NCBI GenBank assembly: GCA_011109175.1
Contig: RDEW01000042.1
Coordinates: forward strand, 420,500-484,499
Reading direction: 5' to 3'
Length of the DNA: 64,000 nt
DNA from: Dicyema japonicum
Taxonomy: Eukaryota; Dicyemida; Rhombozoa; Dicyemidae
Below, piece after piece: positions 25,424 through 35,879 of the stretch. Position 1 is the stretch's first letter; each line of letters opens with the position of its first letter. The notes below the pieces were generated by a model. That model was not told where the DNA came from. It did no database searches and saw nothing but the letters and a program-made list of their open reading frames with translations. A program made the position numbers and the translations under genes.

Positions 25424-25800
25424 AATAAAATATCACAAAACTCGAGAACACATTAAAGTGATGCGAAACCCAGTCGGAATTTCACAAACAGGCAGAATAC
25501 AATCATTCACTATATTCCAAAATTTCAAAGCCCCATCTGACCAACAGCTCAACAACAAATCATTCCCCTCAAAACTCCGAAACAACAACCCCTTGAATCT
25601 GATTTGATATATACAATAGAACCTTCCAACATGAGCTGTATGTGTGGACAACAACACAGTGTCCAAAGTGTCCAGGCATTTATAAACGAACAACTCCCCA
25701 CAAGAGAGACCAACATCGAGAAACAATTATCCTAAAGTAGACTTACCACTAAAACCAACATCATAGTCGTTTGACTGGGACATTTGATTCACTTTCGCCA
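25424..25800 (-). CDS. WD40-repeat protein, C-terminal piece
   Basis: The minus strand is open from about 25735 to a stop at 25433. It includes VLLSTHTAHVGRFYCIYQI and LLLSCWSDGALKFWNI, the second being a typical WD40 blade end (G.D..++.WD/WN). The frame ends in CSRVL, and an AATAAA lies within about 20 bp of the stop, which fits a compact 3' end. Upstream, an ATG at about 25801 opens MAKVNQMSQSNDYDVGFS, followed by GTAAGT. I could not find a splice that joins it in frame to the WD40 exon, so the start is unresolved or the gene is broken. Only one or two blades are visible against the usual seven, and the specific protein cannot be named. Confidence 0.45.
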
Positions 25801-25829
25801 TAATTTCTGACGTTCAATGGTTGAGACTG

Positions 25830-28165
25830 GTAATGCTAGAGTTTGTAAAGTGAAGAATAGGGAGACTTGTATTGGATCGCATTCTCGGAGCTGCCGAAAT
25901 TCCTCTGGTGTTTTCATTAGTCCAATTATGCGAATCCTACAACTTATTTAATATGAATACTGCTTTGATCATCCATCAATACAAAACTACTGGGTTTGTT
26001 AAGTAAGGACAACAATGGGGACCTGATCAAAATATTCAACCATCGACTATATCTTGTGTAAAAGTAACAAAACTTTTTACGAAACTCGAGATCTTGTGAT
26101 GACCTCGAACGTCCAGTGATCACAAACTAGTCATCACTCGCTTCTCTTTAGGGACTATGTATAAACATGCGAGACGTGGAAACCCAGAGCTCGAAAGATT
26201 TTATATAGAACAAAGATGAAAAAGTACGCCGAAAAACTCAGAGAGGCGTTGAAGTCCACTGAAGAATACCATGGCTTTGATTTTGGGCACTCCTCGCAAA
26301 AATAGTCACAAATTCTTATCACCTGACAGGTGATTCAGAGAAGGAAGGTCTACCGCTGACGTCGTCTGGACACACAGATGGTCTGGAACTTATCGTCAAA
26401 AATACAAGATGTATAGAAATTCTTGGGATCGACATGTCTCGTGCATTCATTCTGTCACAGAGGGCGCAGGGCGTTGACGCTCCCAAGGGGAGGGAAGACG
26501 AGGGCCTTCACCCGTCATGGACAAACTAATCATTTTACGCATGGAAATGCGTCAAAACTCATCGGTACTCTACCAATTAAGCGATTCCGGTGTTGTGATA
26601 GAAGATAACATTTGAGCGACTTGTCTACCAGTTTTTTCATGCAATTTTTCTTTTCACACACTTTCATAGTTTATTTGTGTTAATTTGAACTGAAATTATT
26701 TTACAGACCGATAGTAAACCAAATTAACTAATCCGTGACCTTGAAGTGTTCCAGTCGACACCTCGTCTAGGGACAGTTGATCGAGAAGACAATGACCGGG
26801 AAGCTGAGGTTGAAGCCACTACTCACTAGGGAGCGAAATTGTCTCTGTGGAATGACGAGATAGGTCCTTTAGAATTCTGGCGATTGTCTGCTACTTAGGC
26901 AGATCCGAATACGTCTTAAAGGGAAGGAAGGGAAATCTTTATTCAAGTAACCACATGGCACAACGCGGCCTAATACAATTACTATGTATTTATTTACCCC
27001 CGTCTCTTCAAGTAAAAACAGGTGATAACAAAAACGTTACAGATGAAAGGAATCGCCGATAGATCTGACAAGGTATATTTGGTTTGTGAGAACTGATAGG
27101 TTAACCCGGACAAGAGAAGAGGTGATCCGTCTACTGATCGTCAAGAGAGTACAATTGGAATAGTGGAGAGGATGATTGTACAATCCAGTACAGATATGAA
27201 TGCAAATTCAAGTGATGGAGACAACTTAAGAGCGCCAAGTGGAGGCGAACTTCTCTCGGTAGGGAAGCAATACTCTAGAAGTTTGTTTATACGAAGACTT
27301 CTGATGGCTTAAGTAAATATCCAGTTATGAATTGTATTCAGTCGTGACTGAGAAGACTCATTCTCTGGGATGGTTTGTACAATGATTTTTACTTAAAACA
27401 AAAGACTAACAAACTCGGCACTTTTCCTTACTCTTAATGGAATGTCAATCCCCTCAACTAACTCCATCAAAATTAATGACTATCAGCAAACATGTCATAT
27501 CCCATACTAATTAAAAAATCAATTCTTTCCAAGAAACAGTACGAGGGACCTACAAAGGTTCTCTTCGCCACTAATGCCAACTCCCTTCGAGGAACATGTG
27601 AGAAGAACGGGAACCCGTTTGAAACCTCTAAATTTCTTAAAAGTGGATCATCCATACAACAAGTGTGTCGGCTCTCGGGAAGAACACCAAGAAAGGATGA
27701 GACGACTGTTTAAGGTGACTGGGTTCACTTGACGCCCCCATTCCCTTTTTATTTTGTCGGTGATTCTTGGTTTTAAATAAATTTGATTCTATTTATCAGA
27801 GACTAATTGATTTCCACAAAGTATTTCCTCTCTGTTCTTTGCATTCTTCATTTCCCTAGAGGCGTCATTATATCTACCTAATCCCCTCCTGGGATTCAAA
27901 AAAGATCCCTTTCTTCTTTAATCCAGTGGAGGTGTTCCCATAATGGCGGATACTTGCAAAAAAACTTAATGCTTAGAAGATTTTCATTCACCATGAATCT
28001 ACGTAGACATTTAGTACAACATAAGTACATCACCACTCGAAAAACTTACTCGGTTAACTGGTCTGATTTCTCTATAAACAAAAGGGAGCCATCGCCTTGA
28101 AATCAACCGAAATTCTTTATTTTTAATGACGAAAGAGATATTTTCATAATTTGAAATTTGAAATA
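25830..28165. other. No firmly assignable gene
   Basis: Faint LINE-like traces only. 26370-26430 (+) reads NTRCIEILGIDM, which resembles an RT thumb box. Overlapping open frames on both strands at 27473-27713 could be an RT C-terminus. A poly-T stretch and AATAAA follow near 27750-27790. None of it is sufficient to annotate. Confidence 0.35.
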
Positions 28166-28169
28166 AATC

Positions 28170-28320
28170 TCAGTCAGCACGAAAAAGGATCATTTGTTCT
28201 CCCCACTCCACTGTAGGGATTTCCACATCTGCAAGTATAGACGTTTTTTACCCTTTATGTTGATTCCGGATAAAACTCTGTTTCCGTAGAAGTGGAAACT
28301 GGATACACTTAATTAGTTGT
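28170..28320 (-). repeat. Dispersed repeat family W, copy 1
   Basis: The minus strand reads VKNVYTCRCGNPYSGVGRTN followed by DPFSC. It matches KDVHSCSCGNPSVEWWTAND and PFSYH at 35.24-35.5 kb in the same frame, so a protein-coding sequence with a C.CGNP core has been dispersed. Function unknown. Confidence 0.5.
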
Positions 28321-28429
28321 TTACTTTAACTTTTTTCTCCGGGTTAATAAATAATTTGAATAAAATAACTTAACCTAAAAACTATTCAAGTACGTTTTTA
28401 AATTAAATTTTTATTTTTTATTTTAATAA

Positions 28430-29375
28430 CCCCGGGAACACCGAGAAAGAAAGACAAAAGAGTCAGACAGTTAGGTGATCCCAGTCCTCGCAATCACTTG
28501 TGCCATTCGACGTCTGTGATCTCCATCGTCCCCACTACTTTCCAGAAGAGCCTTCTCTCGGTCTTGCAGAGGAATCCGATCGGGGAGGGGAATTTCTTAT
28601 CCAATAGGTTTTCTCTTGCCATGGGAAGGATCAGGCGAAGCGGATTTCCATCTTCTTCACAGACGCGAAGAAATCTGGAGCCACAACTACACATCTTAGC
28701 TTTCATGAGTAGTGGGTCGACTGTTGATCCATTACGTGGGCAAAGCATACTGATTGTTTTCCGGTATATCGAGTTGATTCTTTGGACCAAAGACTCCAAT
28801 AGCCCGAATCTCCATGCAACGGAGGCATACTCAATGGCAGGCGCGATTGTTTGTTGGTAGAGGTAGAAACGGAAAAGTCCATGTTCCTCGTGGTCCTCCG
28901 AACAAGGGCGAGTATAACGTTAACTTTCTGGAAGCCCCTGGTGATCATGTCTGTTGCGTGGGAGTTGAATTTGAGAAGGCTGTCGTACTTGACTCCAAGG
29001 ACAGTGGGGGACCTTGTCACTGGAATCCTAGTGGGACCAATGAAAAGACTCGGTTCATCCTTGGAACGACGGTCCGACGTGAATGTGGAACAGATAGACT
29101 TGGTTGCAGAAATCGTTAGTCGATTGCCAACAATCCAATCGTGGAAAATGTTCAATTTTGTCTCAGTTTTAAGGGATGCGACTTGCGTCGAGCGGTTCCG
29201 TATTGCAATGACTACATCGTCTGCGTAGGATAATAGCAGGGAATCTTCGTCTCCATCATTAGGTAGGTCGTGTAGGAATAGGTTGAATAGAATTGGTGAA
29301 AGTGGAGACCCCTTGGGTACCCCGTTCGGTAGTAATCGTGATCTAGATCTGAGATCACCATTTCATAATTGAAAT
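28430..29375 (-). pseudogene. Jockey/CR1-type RT, palm to C-terminus (family X)
   Basis: The minus strand from about 29365 reads LLPNGVPKGSPLSPILFNLF (motif B with Lys in place of Gln), then LLLSYADDVVIAIRN (motif C). It continues in frame through IFHDWIVGNRLTISATKS, TVLGVKYDSLLKFNSHA and VNVILALVRRTTRNM. A shift near 28850 leads to a C-terminal part (LLESLVQRINSIYRKTI), and the copy ends near 28440 beside AT-rich tail DNA. It is 5'-truncated within motif B and has at least two frame shifts. Related, more decayed copies lie at 43.4-44.4 kb and 62.6-62.9 kb. Confidence 0.85.
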
Positions 29376-29379
29376 CATT

Positions 29380-30165
29380 TTCGTCTTGGTCGGATTTAGC
29401 TAACTAAAAATTTATTGCATCAAAAAGTATGAAATTTGCAAAAATTACTAAAACTGTTTGACCGTCAGATAATTTGGATCTCTTATGGATCTGAGGAAAT
29501 ATTCTAATATTAATGATTTGAATTCATGGATTTGGATATTAGTCATATTTAACTTACTATTCTTATTCGTTTAAAAAATTTGAAGCCGTTAAATTGGCTA
29601 AATTAAAATATCATGTTGAAAATACTTTATTTTTTAATTCTTCAAGTTTTTCTAATACTTGGCTGGACGGAATAGAATCCGGATCTTAAGTGCACCCGAC
29701 AATTCCTTTAGAAATTTTGGTTTCCGATGTCTCCGAGTCAATCATCTCTTCCAGGTTCACAGTAAAAAAGAAGACAATGGTTTTCAGTCGGAGGTGGATT
29801 TAATAAAAAAATAATGGCTCTGTTATGGGAGAGCCCAGAGCACTAAGTAAAAATAATCCATGGTCTGAAATCTTGTGCTAAGCGGTCAAACAGCCTTTTC
29901 TGATTGCGGTCAAAGAAGTCGATATCTTCATTATAAACGAGAAAAAGATCAATTTTTGAAAAACCATAAGATAATTTTTGTTCTACAGATATGATCTAGA
30001 GACGTGAAATCTAAGTCTTTGGATATCCCTAATTTGAATTTGTTGTAATAGACGTTCAAACAAAATGGATGAGTCGTAATTGGCGGCTCTGCAGCAAATG
30101 ATTCGAGAAATGAAAAAAAGATGTCGGAGTCTGCAAAAATCTGATTCTATGCGGCAACCCAAGCA
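29380..30165. other. No assignable gene
   Basis: AT-rich spacer. Nothing recognisable. Confidence 0.4.
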
Positions 30166-30169
30166 TGAA

Positions 30170-30870
30170 ACAAGTGGCGCAGCGCTATCAAAAAGAGATT
30201 TGAAAGTGTAACAACAGTCCTGGGAATAGACTTCTCTAGGGCCTTTGACACAGTCCGCCGTTGTCTACTTATCAGGATACTGGAACAATTCTTGGACCTT
30301 GGTTCTGTCATTATGATCAGAGTGTTGCTAGCTAGCACGAAGATCAGAGTGCGGGTCGCTAAGACGTTTTCCCGTGAATTTACGTGCAATGTTGGTACTC
30401 ACAACAAGATCTTCGGAAGTTCTATGATGGCAACATCGTCGAAATTGCTTACGCGACGACGTCGCCTTTGTGTCAGAAGACAAATTGACCCTACTTCGAA
30501 TCCTCGAGGTGGCAACTGCTGAGCTGAACCGATGATTCCTTGGAATGAAGACAGCAAATTCCGACATTGTGGTAATCATGAGAATGGAAAGCAGATCAAG
30601 TGAAACATGGCGAAGAACAAACAAACTTGGCTCTATATCTGGAGACAGTCAAAATATTACCAAAAGGAAGGCCCTCGCTTGGGTAAAGATGAACAAGTTG
30701 AAGAAAGAATTGATTGGAAAACGACGATTCTGCACTTCACTTCGTTTGAGATTGTATGAAGTTTTTGTCAAACCGATCCTAATATACAATTATTTAGAAT
30801 ACCTAAATAACAAAAATTTTTCAATAAATGCTTCCTACTTAAGAATAGATTTTTGATCCAGTCTTTATCA
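30170..30870 (+). pseudogene. Non-LTR RT, family with KLGS.LGD thumb (copy 2)
   Basis: Reads TTVLGIDFSRAFDTVRRCLL (motif A, F.RAFDTV), then a diverged motif B region. After a shift near 30440 it gives AYADDVAFVSEDKLTLLRIL (motif C), then WRRTNKLGSISGDSQNITKR and LRLYEVFVKPILIYN. It is the same family as 11.4-12.0 kb (KKLGSLLGD there) but retains motif A and the KP.L.YN segment. Stops and one-base shifts make it inactive. Confidence 0.8.
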
Positions 30871-30879
30871 AAATTTTCA

Positions 30880-32683
30880 GGAAACTATTTAATAATGTTT
30901 TCATGTATGCTTTTAGATGATCTTTGATGTTTTAAAGTACAACTGAATACAATATAGTCCTTGAATGATGGAGTTTTTCCTGTAAAAACGAAAACAAACG
31001 ATTTCCTTTGATAAACAGATGTCAGCCAAATCTTTATTTTAATATGAACACTTCATTGGTAAATGTCTCACAGAAGCAATAGGGTATCTGACATTATTGG
31101 CTTGCATATTATACAATTTGCAGTTTCCGGTATATCTACTCTGTATTTTGAACAGAGCCTAAAAATATAACGTGCTAATTTTTTAATTAAAATGTTTATT
31201 TTTATTAAATTGCGGAACCCAGGTTAGGAACCACTGCTCTAAGGGAACATCTTACGTTGTATTTCGATTGATTTCGGAGACATTTCAATTGATTAAATTA
31301 GCAAAGGACTCAATTTAGAGATTATCCGATCGATCTTTACTGAGTACATCAAACTGTCCCTGTGTACTTTCGAACATATGTTATACGAAATAAATATTAT
31401 TTTATTAAGTCATTAAAAATCAGTCTTCAACAATATTAGAAGATATTTCTTCATTAACGGATGTCTTAATCTAAAATTAGTACATCACTAAACTTTATCA
31501 GATATTTTTTTAATAAGATATTTCATCTATGTTTTGTTCCCTATCAGCCTAGATTTTTTCTTCTTTATATTTGCTAAAAAAACATCGCTTTCCATTGGAA
31601 CTATTCCAGCATCTCCAATTCAGTAGTGGAAATACTTTTCTTTTGGAACTGAAAATTTGAATCTTCCTCATTAAACGAAAGCTACTCTTTTTCTTCTTCA
31701 AATTTCTCTTGATGTGGGACGGACTGTAATTTCTTATATATTTATTCCTGTTCATAATCGAGGACTCCTAAATAGGTTATTAGAGAAGTCACTGAAATTA
31801 ATTCGTAACTTAACTCTTCTTCCTCAATTTTGCGATTTTCTAAATTTTCAAATTCCTAAATAAAGCATGCCAAATACTGAATTTATAAAATAATAGATTT
31901 TGATCAAGAATTTCAAAATTCTCTGAAAAACTGAATAATTTCGTTACCTCGGTACTACGATGATGAAATCAGACTAAGAAAATTGAGTGATAAAACTGGC
32001 TTTGAAATTTTGACATCCGAAAAACCGAAACATTACTCGCACTACGGGGGATACATGTTTGAGGTGTTCCTGGTGTCACCACTGCTCTACACTTATGTAG
32101 AGAAGCCGATGATCATGTGGGACATCGGGAGTAACCATGTACCTCAAGAGATGTTATTGAACCTAGCTCCAGCTTGTTCAACCCGTTTTCGTCTAGAAGA
32201 CTGTTGTCTTGGCTTATAAGTTGCTAGAATTTCAAAAATTAAAAATTATTATTTAATTTAATAAAAATTAATTAACAGGGATATGAGTCGTGGTTATACT
32301 ATGAGAAAACACACGTCTTTTTGTTAAAAACCCAGGTTACTTCATACGTAAAAAGGTCTTTATAATCCTAGTCTCATTTACTGTCAATACTTCCATTAAA
32401 GTTGGACAGAAAACAGGACATTGTGGAAAGTCATTAGGTAGGTGTCTGTAATTTGAGTGTGTAGACATAATAGTCCATGACGGTCATAGAGGAAAGAAAG
32501 TAGCCGTCTTTACTCGAAACGGGATTTCCTCACTCAGTTAAGATAAGTTTGCATTTATGGATTGTAGAATACTAAAGAAGTTGCCGACTTAAGAGCATGT
32601 GGTCTCCTACAACGGAGGCCTTTAGGTGGTAAGAAGACGGTCGATCTTTTCATAGTGAAACGTAAGTTAGCTTAGTCCCGTAG
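30880..32683. other. No assignable gene; lone hAT-like end
   Basis: Near 31210-31240 the sequence GGAACCCAGGTTAGGAACCACTGC resembles the right end of the MITE at 16.5 kb, without a visible partner end. An open frame at 31983-32219 (+) is not recognised. Otherwise AT-rich. Confidence 0.4.
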
Positions 32684-32688
32684 GCATA

Positions 32689-34312
32689 TGTCACATGGGC
32701 GGCGCGTAACGCATGGGCAGCCTGTTACATTTTTTCGACCTTGAAAAGGTCTTTTAATCCGACATTTAATTTGGTATATCCGATTTATATCGTGATTTAA
32801 TCCTGTTAAATTAGTTTTTTATTCATAAATATTATGATTATAAAGATTTTATTATTTTATAGCGGTAAACCTAGATTTCTAGCGTGATTAGCATGGAAGA
32901 TTATTTTGTTGCAATGGCTTCTTACAAGGGTTTTGTGAAAGATTGCGTTGAATATCTTCCGAGGCACCGAAAATATAGGCTTGTAAAGAAGATAGAGAAT
33001 TTTTCCATTATCAATGACAGGTATTGTAAATTTGCAATAATTTTAGACTGTATATCTTAAATCAACTGATTCCAAGTTAGTCATATCCCTGGATAATGAA
33101 ACCGAAATGGAGCATGTTGAGAAATCGTTGCACGAGTTTTCACACGGAGGAGTCAATAAAATTGAGTATGAATGTCGACAAAGATACTTTACTGTAAAGA
33201 ATGAGATTATCAGAAAAGTCATTCGAAATTGTGAAGTCCACAAATTTTCGCGTCCTTTAAAAGTTCGTGATTTTTTATAACTGTAGATTGGAGATATAAA
33301 TCACCATGTGTTTGCTGCTTCACCAAATGAACGTTTTCAGGTAGATCTAATAGACCTGAAAAAAAATTACAACATTAAATGAAAATTTCAAATGGATTTT
33401 AACGGTCATTGACATATATAGTAGGTTGGTTTTTTTTTAATTTATAGATTCGCTTTTGTACGACCACTCTATAATAAGTCTGGTAAAGAAGTATGTGAAA
33501 ACTTAAGATCTTTGTTCCGCCTGAATGGGCCATTTAAATTTCTTCAGTCGGACAATGTTTCTGAATTTAAAAATCAAGAAATAACAAAACTTTGTGAAGA
33601 TTTTAACATTAAGCAAATTCACGGAAGGCCTAACAATCCACGAGCACAAGGAATTGTCGAAAGATTTAATCAGACGATCACGAAGAAGTTGTCAAGAATG
33701 CTGGATAACAGTGAAAAAAGTGGCTTGATAAATTAGAAAGTGCTGTCTACAGTTACAACATATCGGTCCATTCATTTTTTAACGAAAGTCCTTTTTAAAG
33801 ATATCGAGGAATTAAGGGAATAAATTCAATAATTAATGGTTATACTTACATCACATTATTGAAAATTCACGTAGTTTGATTTAAAAAATTTATATCTAGA
33901 TAACTTGTGTCCGAATGCGAAGAGATTCAAATGTGAAATTAAATCGATTGAAGAAAATTCAAATTATTACAAAGCTATGAACAGGAAAGAGAATGTTCAT
34001 AATAGTAAATATACTTTCAACATGGGAGATAAAGTATGAATTAAAAACATTAATAAATAGGTTCGGGCTAAAAAGGACTTTGGAACAAATCCCTCATTGC
34101 GACTGGATAAGTTTGAGTCTCAGTATTATCCAGTTGCAGAAATAATTAATAGAAATAATTAAAAATTCGAAAGGAGAAATATCGACTGTATTAATGAGTA
34201 GACCAAAAAATTACTTAAATTTAATTTTTTGTGGTTAAAATTAATTGAAGTTAATCTTGGTTCAAGGTTAATGTAACAGGCAGCCCATAGGTATCGCTTG
34301 GCTCATGTGACA
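32689..34312 (+). mobile_element. Ginger-like DNA transposon, near-complete (1,624 bp)
   Basis: Termini are TGTCACATGGGCGG... on the left and ...GGCTCATGTGACA on the right. Inverted, the right end matches the left over about 55 bp including GCCTGTTACATT and ACCTTGAA. The element is flanked by a perfect 5-bp duplication GCATA (32684-32688 and 34313-34317). TGT...ACA ends, a gypsy-integrase-like transposase and no long terminal repeats, RT or gag fit the Ginger class. The 5-bp duplication is the size typical of Ty3/gypsy integrase rather than the 4 bp I recall for described Gingers. It looks like a single recent insertion. Confidence 0.8.
32893..34238 (+). CDS. Ginger-like DD35E transposase with five micro-introns
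   Basis: Integrase-fold transposase expected to cut and paste the surrounding element. Order: N-terminal MEDYFVAMASYKGFVKDCVE; zinc region HEFSHGG...RNCEVH (HHCH instead of HHCC); core with Asp in WILTVID, Asp in LQSDN and Glu in GIVERFNQT, the last two spaced exactly 35 residues; then a C-terminal FNMGDKV.AKKDFGTNPSL domain. Proposed GT-AG introns: 33021-33046 (26 nt), 33263-33286 (24), 33425-33447 (23), 33871-33899 (29, less certain) and 34034-34060 (27, removing two stops). Each joins family-conserved sequence, for example IDIYS|RFAFVRPL. Remaining one-base shifts lie near 33068, in A8 (33359-33366), in A6 (33714-33719) and near 34155. They may be assembly errors or decay. Start is the ATG at 32893 after an AT-rich leader. 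Confidence 0.75.
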
Positions 34313-34319
34313 GCATATC

Positions 34320-35235
34320 ACATATGTGTTCTAAGAGAGACCAGTGGTATCGCAGACTGGTGAGAACATCTGTCTTGAGTGAATCTTTCTGAGGGTTGAA
34401 TATAAATTAAAAGCGAATTTTTTCTCTTGTGTTTTTGGATGAGATAGTTAATTTGCTTATTAATTTCAGACAAAGATTCAATTCGGCAGAACAAATCGAT
34501 TTGATTCACCGGCATATTAAAAAAAATCAATCTTAATGGGAGTGAAGGGCATTATTAACTGCGAGACCATGTGAATAATTTCATGTATTTATCATTTATT
34601 TGTCTCACTCGGAATAGCAGTCTCATATGAGCTTAACAAATCTCTGATAGTCCTGGATTTGAATCTCGATGCTGTATACTCCGTTTCAAAATTATATAAT
34701 GTCTTGGTTTAGCAAGTGACAATGTCATCAGTGAATGTTTCACTACGGAACTTCTAGTTCTTACAAAAAGGAAAAAATGAAGTTAGAACATTTCTTGTTC
34801 CCTCCTCTCTTTCAACGATTTGTTAGCATAATTGTTCTTTGCTCTAAAAGTATGTGTCTTTCTATGCTGAGCTATAAATATTATGTCTCTGGTGAAAAGG
34901 CTTTATAATATGTCACGGTCCATTGGTGGCCTTGATCGATTTTTCCAAACTTAAAAATATCAAATAATTTTATTTTTGTCTATAAATAATAAATATAACT
35001 TTTTATACAATCTTCATCTGCTTTTAATAAAAATTTTGATTTTTAATAAAAAAATTTTTAATTTATAAAACTACGATCATCTCACTGTTTATTTAACTTC
35101 ATTTGTCTGTTTATTATGCCTCATTTGTCTGTTTATTAGTTAGTTTTGGTTTTGCCGTGGTCTTGGGTGTTAAATAAATAAAATAAATAAATTATGCCAA
35201 GTCGTTTGAAATTTTCTATTTTTGTCTTTTCCTCA
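34320..35235. other. No assignable gene
   Basis: AT-rich right flank of the Ginger-like element. Nothing recognisable. Confidence 0.4.
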
Positions 35236-35238
35236 TCT

Positions 35239-35505
35239 TTATTCAACTGTGATGTTATCCACCTGTCTCAGGTGGCATCCAGTGCCAAGATGGTACGAAA
35301 AAGGGTCATTTGCTGTCCACCACTCAACTGAGGGGTTCCCACAACTGCAAGAATGGACGTCTTTACCTTTTCTGCTAGTTCCTGATGGACTTGTATGACG
35401 TTGAAAGACTGTTTCTGTAACAGTGAACCTGTTGTTACTGTCAACTTCTTTCTCGGTGTATCCGGGGTTAATAAATAAAGTCTGTGGTGCTACGTCTATC
35501 ATGTG
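35239..35505 (-). repeat. Dispersed repeat family W, copy 2
   Basis: An 87-codon open frame on the minus strand containing NRFTVTETVFQRH and KDVHSCSCGNPSVEWWTAND. The second copy at 28.17 kb preserves the same codon phase. It is a likely remnant of a transposon ORF or captured gene. No family was recognised. Confidence 0.5.
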
Positions 35506-35559
35506 AGGACCATTTGACTGATAATTTAAAGTTTTATCGGAAGTACATAAAAGATTAAC

Positions 35560-35875
35560 TCTCAGGGGTCAAGTATATTGAAGAATATGTTTATTATCTT
35601 GGATGCAGATCACTGACCCTGCTGAACTGTATCGGATTGCCTATGACATAATGAAGAAGGATATTAGAGAGAAGACCAAAGGTAAAACCAAACCAACTCC
35701 TTGATCTTAAGCAATCCAGCAATTCAAGAACTTGTCTCCAGGTGGAAAGAATAGTTGGAACCTTTTGATGCCGGCCAGGCATTGGGCATCTCCTTAGTAA
35801 GGTGGATACAATGACGCCATCAGAAGGAAGTAAAATAAATTTGTAACCAACTAACCACGTGGCGCCACGAGAATA
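35560..35875 (+). repeat. Dispersed repeat family Z, copy 2
   Basis: The plus strand reads QITDPAELYRIAYDIMKKDI followed by REKTKGKTKPTP, then degenerates. The downstream part (GATGCCGGCCAGGCATTGG to ACCAACTAACCA) recurs at 58.8-58.96 kb, and the upstream part at 12.4 kb. The minus strand is also open here, so the coding strand is inferred from the better conserved plus-strand phase in copies 1 and 2. Confidence 0.5.
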
Positions 35876-35879
35876 ATGA

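Noticed and set aside
28498-29228. Plus-strand open frames of 101-125 codons
   Set aside because: Antisense to a well supported RT on the minus strand.
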